The notes beneath the pieces were generated by a model. The model was not told where the DNA came from. It did not search any database and saw only the letters and a list, made by a program, of their open reading frames with translations. DNA of 64,000 nt from Sorangium aterium. GTDB taxonomy: Bacteria; Myxococcota_A; Polyangia; Polyangiales; Polyangiaceae. Within the stretch, counting starts at the first letter, position 1. Every line of letters begins with the position of its first letter. The stretch covers positions 2,232,001-2,296,000 of the forward strand of contig NZ_JAQNDK010000001.1 of the NCBI RefSeq assembly GCF_028368935.1, written 5' to 3'. Below, piece by piece: positions 1-7,781 of the stretch. A program made the translations under genes and the position numbers.

Positions 1-467
1 ATGAGCAGGTCGAGCGGCGACGATTCGGCCAGGCTGCCTGCCCGCGCGCGGTCGTGGATGCTCACCCCGAGCGCCCGCACCTTGCCGCTCTCGCGCAGGT
101 GCACGAGCTCGCGCTCGGTCGCGCTCGTCCAGGCAGACCCGACGCCGAGCCAGCCGAGCAGATAGACATCGAGGTGGTCGGTCCCGAGCTCCCGGAGCAG
201 CTTCTCGGCGCCCCGGCGCACGCCCCAGCCGAACCAGCCGGCCTGCGCGAAGCCGACCACCGCCACGCTGTCGCGGCGCCCCTTCAGCGCCTCGCGCAGC
301 GGGTTGCCGAGCCCGCCCGAGCGCATCGTCCAGAGGAAGAGGTTGACGCCCCGGTCCATCGCCGCGCGCACCCCGCCCTCGTCGATGCCGTAGTTCGCCG
401 CGAGCCCGAGCCGGAAGATGCGCTTGCCGCGAAAGGCGGTCGGCGCGCGGTGGAGCCAGTCGTCCAT
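1..467 (-). CDS. Aldo/keto reductase, partial (C-terminus cut by window edge)
   Basis: This is the N-terminal 155 residues of an oxidoreductase of the aldo/keto reductase superfamily, which reduces aldehydes or ketones with NADPH on a TIM barrel. The reading frame is open from the ATG at 467 to the window edge, so the rest lies outside. Visible family features are the early N-Y-G-I-D-E segment followed by A-A-M-D-R-G-V-N, the R-E-L-G-T-D-H-L-D-V-Y-L-L strand-helix unit, and K-V-R-A-L-G-V-S-I-H near the cut. It is divergent from a kinase gene starting at 570, leaving about 100 bp for promoters. Substrate cannot be told. The family assignment is fairly safe; the start is the first ATG that gives the family N-terminus. 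Confidence 0.8.
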   Translation of the reverse strand, partial: MDDWLHRAPTAFRGKRIFRLGLAANYGIDEGGVRAAMDRGVNLFLWTMRSGGLGNPLREALKGRRDSVAVVGFAQAGWFGWGVRRGAEKLLRELGTDHLDVYLLGWLGVGSAWTSATERELVHLRESGKVRALGVSIHDRARAGSLAESSPLDLL

Positions 468-569
468 GGGCCGGATCTTACATCACCTCCGTCGATGTCA
501 CCGGCTCCGGGGCGCCGCACATTCGCCGCCCACGGCCGCCCCGACCTGTGCGAGACTCCCGGGCCACCG

Positions 570-2354
570 ATGGGCCAGGACTCGCCTCCCCGGTGCGCCG
601 GCTGCAGCGCTCCGCTCCCGGAGAACGCCCGCTTCTGCCCCTCGTGCGGCCGGCTCGTCACCGCCCCGGATCCCGGCCCGGCCCTCGCCCCGACGGCGTT
701 CCCCGCGACGCAGCCCGGCGCCGTCGGGCTGCCGCCAACCTCCCTGCCGCTGCCGCCGGTGCGGCTCTTGCCCGGGACGGAGATCAGCGTCTATCGCATC
801 GAGTCGACGCTCGGCGAGGGCGGCATGGGCGTCGTCTACCGCGCTTACGACCGGGCGCGCGAGCGCATCGTGGCCGTCAAATGCCTGCACTCGAACCTCT
901 GCGGCAACCCGGAGATCCGGCGGCGGTTCGCGCGGGAAGCGCGGGTGCTCCGCTCCTGGAGCCACGACAACGTGGTCGCCGTCTACGATTTCGTCGAGCG
1001 CGATCACCTGCTCGCGATCGTCATGGAGTACGTCGACGGGTCGACGCTGGTGCGGCACCTCGAGCGGTGGCGCGGACGCATCCCCTTCCAGGAGATCCGC
1101 GCGCTGTTCGGCGGCGTCCTCGAGGCGATGGACGAGGGGCACCGCATGGGCATCATCCACCGCGACCTCAAGCCCGACAACATCCTCGTCACGACCGGGA
1201 AAGACGGCCTCTCCCCCAAGATCGTCGACTTCGGCATCGCCAAGATCCTGGAGGGGACGACGTACACGCTGAGCGGCGCGTTCCTCGGGACGTGTTGTTA
1301 CATGTCGCCCGAGCAGGTGAAGAGCCCCCACGCCGCGGATCGGCGCTCGGACATCTACTCTCTCGGCGTGACGCTCTACAAGCTGACGACAGGGCAGGTG
1401 CCGTTCGACAGCCCCAACCACTTCGCCGTGATGATGGCCCACGTCGCCGACGCCCCGGCGCCCCCCTCGTCGCTGCGCCCCGACATCCCGCCGGCCCTCG
1501 ACCGGCTCGTGCTCGACGCGCTGTCGAAGGACCCGGCAGGGCGGCCGGCGTCGTGCGCGGAGTTCCGGGCGCGGCTCGACGAGGCGCTCTCGGAGTTCTC
1601 GCCCGCCCCGTCGCGGCCCTCGTCCGATGGGCGCGAGCTCGCGCCGACGGTCCGCGAGAAGACCGGCGAGCAGATGATCCTCGTCCCCGGCGGGCCGTTC
1701 CTGAGCGGGCAGCAGCGCAGGAAGGTCCATGTCGACGCCTTCTACATGGATCGCACGCCGGTCACGAACCGCCAGTTCAAGGCGTTCCTCGACGTGACCG
1801 GGTATCGCCCCGACGACGACGACGCGAGCCGGCTCCTCGCCCATTTCAGGCGCGGCGAGATCCCCGCGGGCCTCGAGGACCACCCGGTGGTGTACGTGTC
1901 GTGGGACGACGCGCGGGCCTACGCCAACTGGGCCGGCAAGCGCCTGCCGACCGAGGCCGAGTGGGAGAAGGCCGCGCGCGGCACCGACGGCCGCAAATAC
2001 CCGTGGGGGCGCGCCGAGCCCGGGCCCACGCGCGCGAACTACGACAACCGCGAGGGCGGGACGGTGCCCGTCGGCTCGCTGCCGGGGGGCGCCTCCCCGT
2101 ATGGCATCCTCGACCTCGCCGGCAACGTGTGGGAGTGGTGCGAGGACTACGACGATCCGCACTTCTACGCGGACGGCCCCTCCCACAACCCGCGCAACAC
2201 GCGGCCTTCGGATCGGCCGCTGCTCGTGATGCGCGGCGGCTCGTGGATGTACGGCGCGCAGTCGCTCCGCACCTGGGCGCGCACGAGCTTCGAGGCGCAC
2301 TACCGCTTCGCCGGCGGCGGCTTCCGGTGCGTGCGAACGGCCTCGGCGAGCTGA
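570..2354 (+). CDS. Ser/Thr protein kinase with N-terminal zinc ribbon and C-terminal FGE-like domain
   Basis: A 594-residue Hanks-type kinase. Cys 9, 12, 23 and 26 form a zinc ribbon (CxxC...CPSCG). After a Pro-rich linker comes the kinase domain (about 75-340) with G-loop GEGGMG at 82-87, Lys104, HRDLKPDN at 197-204, DFG at 220-222 and SPEQ at 246-249, all intact. Residues 366-590 are a formylglycine-generating-enzyme/sulfatase-modifying fold: LPTEAEWEKAARG, LAGNVWEW, and RGGSW...GGFRCV at the end. The paired C-terminal cysteines that bind copper in true FGE are absent (RGGSWMYGAQSLR), so this domain probably binds a ligand or partner. No membrane helix is evident. The ATG at 570 was chosen because translation upstream of it is low-complexity and the zinc ribbon starts just after it. 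A longer in-frame start exists from 54 but overlaps the divergent reductase. Confidence 0.9.
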   Translation: MGQDSPPRCAGCSAPLPENARFCPSCGRLVTAPDPGPALAPTAFPATQPGAVGLPPTSLPLPPVRLLPGTEISVYRIESTLGEGGMGVVYRAYDRARERIVAVKCLHSNLCGNPEIRRRFAREARVLRSWSHDNVVAVYDFVERDHLLAIVMEYVDGSTLVRHLERWRGRIPFQEIRALFGGVLEAMDEGHRMGIIHRDLKPDNILVTTGKDGLSPKIVDFGIAKILEGTTYTLSGAFLGTCCYMSPEQVKSPHAADRRSDIYSLGVTLYKLTTGQVPFDSPNHFAVMMAHVADAPAPPSSLRPDIPPALDRLVLDALSKDPAGRPASCAEFRARLDEALSEFSPAPSRPSSDGRELAPTVREKTGEQMILVPGGPFLSGQQRRKVHVDAFYMDRTPVTNRQFKAFLDVTGYRPDDDDASRLLAHFRRGEIPAGLEDHPVVYVSWDDARAYANWAGKRLPTEAEWEKAARGTDGRKYPWGRAEPGPTRANYDNREGGTVPVGSLPGGASPYGILDLAGNVWEWCEDYDDPHFYADGPSHNPRNTRPSDRPLLVMRGGSWMYGAQSLRTWARTSFEAHYRFAGGGFRCVRTASAS

Positions 2355-2477
2355 GGGCGCGGCGGCTGCTCGGCGCGCGCGCGGCGGCCCGGCGCGCGCT
2401 CGGCTCGTTCGGCGCGGGCGCGCGGCGCACGAGCGCCTGGTCAACCGGCGGCGGCGCGGATAGAACGCCGGGCGCAG

Positions 2478-3320
2478 ATGCAGACGAACAAGGCCAGGGC
2501 GAGCGGCGGCGTCCGCGTGCGGCTGACCGGCGTCCGGCGCGTCTTCCCGGTGCTGGACGACGCGGGCCGCGGGCCGAGGGACGGCGCCCCCGGCGTGATC
2601 GCGATCGACGGCATCGATCTCGACATCGCGCCTGGCGCGTTCGTCGCGCTGCTCGGGCCCTCCGGGTGCGGCAAATCCACCCTGCTGCGGCTCGTCGCCG
2701 GGCTGGACCGCGCCGACAGCGGCGCGGCCATCGTGGAGGCCGAGGAGGCGCAGGGCGGCGGAAGCGGCGCAGGCGGCGCGCGCGCGCCCCTCGCGTACGT
2801 CTTCCAGGACGCCCACCTCCTGCCCTGGCGGAGCGTGCTCGAGAACGCCGCCCTGCCGCTCGAGCTCGCCGGCGCGCCGCTCGACGAGCGCCACGCGGCG
2901 GCGCGGGCCGCGCTCGTCCAGGTCGGCCTGGCCGACGCGGGCGCGCGCTACCCGGCCGAGCTCTCCGGCGGCATGCGCATGCGCGTATCGCTGGCCCGCG
3001 CGCTGGTCACGCGCCCGCGGCTGCTCCTGCTCGACGAGCCGTTCGCCGCGCTCGACGAGCTCACGAGGAGCCGGCTCGACGACGAGCTCCGCGCGCTCTG
3101 GGCCGAGCTCGGCATGACGGTGCTCTTCGTGACCCACTCGATCACCGAGGCCGCCTACCTCGCCGAGCGCGCCGTCGTCCTGTCCCCGCGGCCGGCGCGC
3201 GTCGTCGCCGACCGCACGCTGGCGCTGCCGGACGAGCGGACGGCCGCGCTGCGCACCGAGCCCGCGTTCGCGCGCGAGGTGCGCGCGCTGCAAGAGGCGC
3301 TGGAGAGCGGCGGGGCGTGA
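2478..3320 (+). CDS. ABC transporter ATP-binding protein, NitT/TauT type
   Basis: A 280-residue cytoplasmic ATPase of the nitrate/sulfonate/taurine/thiamine-precursor import class. Walker A is GPSGCGKST at 60-68, the Q-loop reads YVFQDAHLLPWRSV (Gln110), the signature is LSGGM at 162-166, Walker B is LLLLDEP at 182-188 and the switch His is 220. The FQDxxLLPW signature and the C-terminal VLSPRPARV are typical of this class. No permease or binding protein adjoins it; a matching permease and NMT1/THI5-like binding protein lie 33 kb away at 36096-37960 and are the probable partners. A Gly-rich insertion (about 90-103) between strands is unusual. Substrate is not determinable from sequence alone. 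Confidence 0.88.
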   Translation: MQTNKARASGGVRVRLTGVRRVFPVLDDAGRGPRDGAPGVIAIDGIDLDIAPGAFVALLGPSGCGKSTLLRLVAGLDRADSGAAIVEAEEAQGGGSGAGGARAPLAYVFQDAHLLPWRSVLENAALPLELAGAPLDERHAAARAALVQVGLADAGARYPAELSGGMRMRVSLARALVTRPRLLLLDEPFAALDELTRSRLDDELRALWAELGMTVLFVTHSITEAAYLAERAVVLSPRPARVVADRTLALPDERTAALRTEPAFAREVRALQEALESGGA

Positions 3321-3413
3321 GGCAGGGAGGTCCCTCCCGCTCGCCTTTGCCGTCGCGCTCTTTCGGCGGCGCCGCGAGGGTCCTGACGTGCGCTACAGTC
3401 CCTCCTGCCCACC

Positions 3414-3659
3414 ATGGCCAACGCGATCCGCATTCGCACCCAGGTCACCTCCGATATCCTCCACATCCCGGAGCTCTCGGCGCTCGCGGGCAAGAACGTC
3501 GAGGTGATCATCCTCGAGGAGGAGTCGGCCCCGCGCAGGCTCACGCCGCCGACGCGCACGCTCGGGGCGCTCCGAGGCCTGTTCGACGTCCCTGACGATT
3601 TCGACGCTTCCCTGCCCGATGACATGCTGCGCGCCTTCGAGGGAGATGGCGAGACGTGA
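3414..3659 (+). CDS. Type II antitoxin-like protein
   Basis: An 81-residue protein directly upstream of a PIN toxin. The N-terminal half (IRIRTQVTSDILHIPELSAL) predicts short beta strands and a helix followed by a strand VEVIILEEE, as in small antitoxins paired with PIN or RelE toxins. The C-terminal half is acidic and Pro-rich (LFDVPDDFDASLPDDMLRAF), fitting a flexible toxin-wrapping tail. It overlaps the toxin by four bases (GTGA), indicating translational coupling. I do not recognise a named antitoxin family with certainty. Such pairs are usually autoregulated from the promoter just upstream, here the 93 bp after the ABC ATPase gene. Confidence 0.7.
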   Translation: MANAIRIRTQVTSDILHIPELSALAGKNVEVIILEEESAPRRLTPPTRTLGALRGLFDVPDDFDASLPDDMLRAFEGDGET

Positions 3660-4051
3660 AGCTGCTCCTTGACACCCATGTGTGGCTCTGGGCTGTGCTC
3701 ACGCCGGAGCGCATCGCCGCGACGGCCCGTCAGGCCATCGAGGATCCTCACAACACCCTCCTGATCTCCGCCGCGAGCGCCTGGGAGATCGCGGTCAAGC
3801 ACGCGATCGGCAAGCTCCCGCTCCCCGAGAAGCCGGAGCTCCTCGTCCCGCGGGTCATCGCCGCGCTCGAAGCGATCGAGCTCCCCGTGACCTCCCGTCA
3901 CGCGATCTCGTCCGCGGCCTTGCCGTACCATCACCGAGATCCCTTCGATCGCCTCCTCGTGGCACAGGCGCTTTGCGAAGGCGCAGCGCTCGTCACAGTG
4001 GACGAGCTGCTCACTCGCTACGGCGCCACAGTGCTCTGGGCCGGATCGTGA
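3656..4051 (+). CDS. PIN-domain toxin (VapC-like ribonuclease)
   Basis: A 131-residue PIN-domain protein covering the whole family length. It starts with the classic LLLDTHVWLW strand (Asp6) and carries SAASAWEIAVK (Glu44), YHHRDPFDRLLVAQA (Asp95 and Asp98) and LVTVDELLTRYG (Asp116), which supply the acidic metal-binding residues of these endoribonucleases. Known members cleave RNA, often tRNA, when the antitoxin is lost. It begins at a GTG overlapping the antitoxin stop, so the pair is one transcript. All expected acidic residues are present and the frame is intact, so an active toxin is likely. Confidence 0.88.
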   Translation: MKLLLDTHVWLWAVLTPERIAATARQAIEDPHNTLLISAASAWEIAVKHAIGKLPLPEKPELLVPRVIAALEAIELPVTSRHAISSAALPYHHRDPFDRLLVAQALCEGAALVTVDELLTRYGATVLWAGS

Positions 4052-4296
4052 CAGGGCAGCGACGCTGGCGCCGCCAAGTCGAACCGTCGTTCCCGCGCGC
4101 CCGCTGAGCCCGGCCCCTCCCCGGAACGGCCGTCCCCACGGCCCCCAGGGCGGTCCGCGCGCCCATTCCACCGCGCGGCTGCCCTCTGCCGCAAAGCGAC
4201 GTCCATCGTGGCCATCGTGGGCAGAGCTCCCACTCGCCGCACGATCCCGCGCGCGAACGCGCTTCCATGCCGACAGCGCGCTCGTACAATCGCCTC

Positions 4297-7200
4297 ATGC
4301 CCACGTGCCCCCGGCGGTTGCTTCCCCGCGCCCTTCCTTGGTTTTTGTTCGCTGTAGCCGCCTGCGGCGGCGATCCGGATGTCGTGATGCCGCCCGGCGA
4401 TGGCGGCGGGGGCGACGGCGGCGCGAGCAGCAGCTCGAGCGAAGGCGGCGGGTTCGTCGGGTCGATGGCCGCCTCGGGCGGCGCCGGCGGCGGGACTGGC
4501 TGTGAGGGCGTGAGCTGCCGGGCGGACCAGCACTGCGAGGAGGAGGACGGACAAGGCACCTGCGTCAACAACACGTGCGACGACCTCACCTGCGACGCGA
4601 CCGAGGTGTGCGAGACGCCCCCGGATGCAGGGGCGCGCTGCGTCGATATCGCCTGCGAGAGCGACCTCCAGTGCGCCGTCGACCAGTTCTGCAACGGCAC
4701 CATCTGCGTCGTCGACGCCTGCACGGCCGGCGCCCGGACGTGCGACGGCGACAGCCTCCGGCTGTGCGTGTCGAACGGCAGCACGACGAGCGAGCTCTTC
4801 ACGTGCGGCGGAGAGGCCTACTTCGAGAGCACGTGCACCGACGACGGCGCGGGGCACGCCAGCTGCCCCTGCGAGGACGACTGGGACTGCCCGACGTACG
4901 CCGCCTGCGAGGTCGGCTCCTGCGCAGGCACCGGCGCCGCGCCCACGTGCCTCTTGCCGCCGGAGCCGTTCGCGGGCGCCCTGCCGCAGAACGAGATCCA
5001 GTGGGGAGGGCAGGACCGCGCCAACTCCGACGCCGCCAACAGCCCGTTCAAGACCTCGGCGCAGACCGTCATGACGCCGCTCGTCGCCAACCTCGACGAC
5101 GACAACGGCGACGGGCTCATCAACGAGCTCGACTTCCCCGAGATCATCTTCACGACGTTCTGCGGCTCGAATTTCGGCAAGCAGGGCGTCCTCCGGGCGA
5201 TCCACGGCGGCGGGCCCCGCAAGGGAGAGAATTACTTCGCGGTGCTCGGCGCGCAGGTCTGGCACGAAGGCGACCCCATCGACGCGCCCTACGCCTGCGC
5301 CGACGCGACGCTGATGCCGACCGCCGGGCTGGCGGTCGGCGATCTCGACGGCGACGGCGTCCCCGAGATCGTCGCGATCACCGCCGTCGTGACGGGGTCT
5401 GGGGCCACGGAGGTGACGAAGACAGGGCTCCAGATCTTCAGCAACACGGGCGAGACCAAGGTCCTCATGAACGAGATCTGGACGGGCTACAACGAGCCGT
5501 CGCCCGCGCTCGCCAACATCGACGGAGAGGGGCTCCCGGAGATCGTGGTCGGGCCGCACGTGTTCACGCTCAGCGTCGACAAGGACACCCGCGCGCTCTC
5601 GATCGTCGACCACTTCAAGGGCGACAAGGCGCAAGGGATACAGGGGTCACCGACGAACCCGCAGAACCGGCTCGGGCCCATCGCGTGCGTCGCGAACCTC
5701 GACGACGACCCCCGGCTGGAGATCGTCGCGGGCAGCACCGCCTACCGGCTGCCCCGCCCGCCGGCCGGCGTGACGAGCAGGGCCGGGTGCACGCCGCCCT
5801 ACGCCAACGAGGACGCGACGGCGTTCTGCGAGGGGAGGCTCCTCGAGCTCTGGGACGGGCAGATCGTCAACGGCACGGCCCAGATCCCGAACGCGCAGCG
5901 AGACGGCCTCTGCGCCGTGGCCGACATCCTCGGGCGCAACCAGGCCGCCGCGCCCGGGCCGAACAACCCGCTCGATCAGCGCCCGGAGGTGATCCTGTTC
6001 AACAACGGGCACTTCTTCGTGCTCAACGGGCAGAACGGCACCATCCAGCGCCACCAGGTGATGACGGCCGAGGGCACCACCTTCGACGGCGGCGCGCCGA
6101 ACGTGGACGACTTCGACGGCGACGGCTTCCCCGAGGTCGGCACGGCGTTCGGCCTCCGCTACATGATGTTCGATCTCCAGGAGCCGACGGCCGAGTGCCC
6201 GGCGTGGCCCAACGCGTTCACCGACGCGGGGATGGGGCTCCAGGGCAACCCGCCGCGGACCCCGAACGGGAAGGCGTGCACCACCGACGAGGACTGCGGC
6301 GCCCCGGGCGCGGCGACGTGCAACCAGCAGCGGGGCACCTGCGTCTGCTACCACAACGGCTGGCAGCGCTTGACCGAGGACGACTCGAGCCGCACCACCG
6401 GGTCGAGCGTGTTCGACTTCAACGGCGACGGCGCCGCCGAGGTCATCTACAACGACGAGTGCTACTTCCGCATCTACGACGGCGTGACGGCCGACGTCCT
6501 GTTCAAGGAGCACTCGCCGAGCCGCACCCGGTCCGAGTACCCGATCGTCGCCGACGTCGACAACGACGGCAACGCGGAGATCGTGTTCGGCACCTCGAAC
6601 GAGTCCAACCACTGCTCGGAGGGCGCCGACTACAACAACGGCCTCGAGGTCTGGGGCGCGCAGAAGGACCTCTGGGTCTCGGCGCGCCGCATCTGGAACC
6701 AGCACAGCTACCACGTGACGAACGTGCTCGAGAACGGCGGCATCCCCGTGCGGGAGCCCGAGAGCTGGAAGGCGTACGGCGGCCGCGTCTACAACACCTA
6801 CCGCTCGAACCCGCGGTCGTACGGCATCGCGCCGGATCTCGCGCTGAGCGGCATCCAGGTCTCGTCCCCGGACGCGACCTGCGGCGAGCTCACCGACGAG
6901 ATCGCCATCACGGTGCGCGTCGAGAACCTCGGCGATCTCCGCGTGGGCCCTGGCGTCGCCATCAACTTCTACGGCGAGTGGGACACGCCGGACGTCGATG
7001 AGCCGCTCTACGGTGAGGACCTCGCCCCGCTGCAGTTCGTCCTCCAGAGCAGCATCGAGCCGCACAGCTCGCTGCTCCTGACGGTGAGGTACGACGCCGC
7101 GAACAACGCGCAGGGGACGCTGCCCGCCCGCCTGCGCGCGGTCGTCGACGAGGACGCCGTCGAGCGCGAGTGCCACGAGGACAACAACGCGCTCACCGCG

Positions 7201-7578
7201 CCGCTCGACGCCGGCAGCGCGCGCCCGGACCTCCAGATCGAGGTCGGCCGGGTGACCGGCGCGAAGTGCAACAGGAAGCAGGTCGACGTCCCGACGACCG
7301 TCACCAACGCCGGCTCCGCGCCGGCCAGCGACGTGCGGATCCGGTACTACGCGGGCGATCCCGGCCAGGGCGGGACGGTGCTCCACGAGGAGGTCATCCC
7401 GGGGCCGATCGCGCCCGGGGCGAGCGTGGATCTCACCGCCACCATCGAGCAGTTCCCGTCGAATCTGTCGATCCTGATCTACGCCGTCGTCGATCCGGAC
7501 GGGGCGATCGACGAGTGCAACGACGGGAACAACAAGGACGCCGCCTCGGACAAGCTCCTGTGCCCGGAGATCAATTGA
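4297..7578 (+). CDS. Surface lipoprotein with Cys-rich, FG-GAP/VCBS-like and CARDB domains
   Basis: A 1093-residue exported protein. The N-terminus MPTCPRRLLPRALPW...FAVAAC is a lipoprotein signal with the lipobox Cys about 22 residues from this start. A Gly/Ser linker follows, then a Cys-rich stretch resembling EGF-like or dickkopf-like knots. The middle holds at least six FG-GAP/VCBS-like calcium-binding loops, for example VGDLDGDGVPEIV, NVDDFDGDGFPEV, VFDFNGDGAAEVI and VADVDNDGNAEIVFG, suggesting a beta-propeller. The C-terminus has two CARDB adhesion repeats, each ending in an E-C-x-(D/E)-x-N-N type motif. A start at 4267 is possible but the shorter one gives the better signal. Role is probably adhesion or surface recognition; no enzyme motif is seen. 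Confidence 0.82.
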   Translation: MPTCPRRLLPRALPWFLFAVAACGGDPDVVMPPGDGGGGDGGASSSSSEGGGFVGSMAASGGAGGGTGCEGVSCRADQHCEEEDGQGTCVNNTCDDLTCDATEVCETPPDAGARCVDIACESDLQCAVDQFCNGTICVVDACTAGARTCDGDSLRLCVSNGSTTSELFTCGGEAYFESTCTDDGAGHASCPCEDDWDCPTYAACEVGSCAGTGAAPTCLLPPEPFAGALPQNEIQWGGQDRANSDAANSPFKTSAQTVMTPLVANLDDDNGDGLINELDFPEIIFTTFCGSNFGKQGVLRAIHGGGPRKGENYFAVLGAQVWHEGDPIDAPYACADATLMPTAGLAVGDLDGDGVPEIVAITAVVTGSGATEVTKTGLQIFSNTGETKVLMNEIWTGYNEPSPALANIDGEGLPEIVVGPHVFTLSVDKDTRALSIVDHFKGDKAQGIQGSPTNPQNRLGPIACVANLDDDPRLEIVAGSTAYRLPRPPAGVTSRAGCTPPYANEDATAFCEGRLLELWDGQIVNGTAQIPNAQRDGLCAVADILGRNQAAAPGPNNPLDQRPEVILFNNGHFFVLNGQNGTIQRHQVMTAEGTTFDGGAPNVDDFDGDGFPEVGTAFGLRYMMFDLQEPTAECPAWPNAFTDAGMGLQGNPPRTPNGKACTTDEDCGAPGAATCNQQRGTCVCYHNGWQRLTEDDSSRTTGSSVFDFNGDGAAEVIYNDECYFRIYDGVTADVLFKEHSPSRTRSEYPIVADVDNDGNAEIVFGTSNESNHCSEGADYNNGLEVWGAQKDLWVSARRIWNQHSYHVTNVLENGGIPVREPESWKAYGGRVYNTYRSNPRSYGIAPDLALSGIQVSSPDATCGELTDEIAITVRVENLGDLRVGPGVAINFYGEWDTPDVDEPLYGEDLAPLQFVLQSSIEPHSSLLLTVRYDAANNAQGTLPARLRAVVDEDAVERECHEDNNALTAPLDAGSARPDLQIEVGRVTGAKCNRKQVDVPTTVTNAGSAPASDVRIRYYAGDPGQGGTVLHEEVIPGPIAPGASVDLTATIEQFPSNLSILIYAVVDPDGAIDECNDGNNKDAASDKLLCPEIN

Positions 7579-7589
7579 CGCGCCGGCGT

Positions 7590-7617
7590 CCGGCCGGCGG
7601 GCCTCCCCGCCGGCCGG
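7590..7617 (+). terminator. GC-rich hairpin after the FG-GAP gene
   Basis: A perfect 12-bp inverted repeat (arms 7590-7601 and 7606-7617) with a CCTC loop begins 12 bp after the stop codon. There is no T-run, as is common in very GC-rich genomes, so termination is inferred from position and stem strength. Confidence 0.5.
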
Positions 7618-7781
7618 GCGCGCGCCGCGCCGGCGTCGCGCGCCGCGCTGACGCACGAACACAGGCTCCCGCCCGGAGCGCGGTGCTATGCCTGTGCGCC
7701 CCGCCGCGCCGCTGACGGCGCGCCGCCCCGGCGCGCGGAGCCCCGCGCCCCGCGCGCCGCGACCCAAGCCCCCACAGCGCC

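Noticed and set aside
570-2354. Diversity-generating retroelement target
   Set aside because: C-terminal FGE-like folds can be DGR targets, but no reverse transcriptase or template repeat is in the window and no adenine-rich variable codons are seen.
498-3293. Long antisense open frame of about 930 codons opposite the kinase and ABC genes
   Set aside because: High GC leaves few stop codons on the opposite strand. The translation is Arg/Ala/Val/Asp-rich with no motif, while the plus strand holds clear domains.
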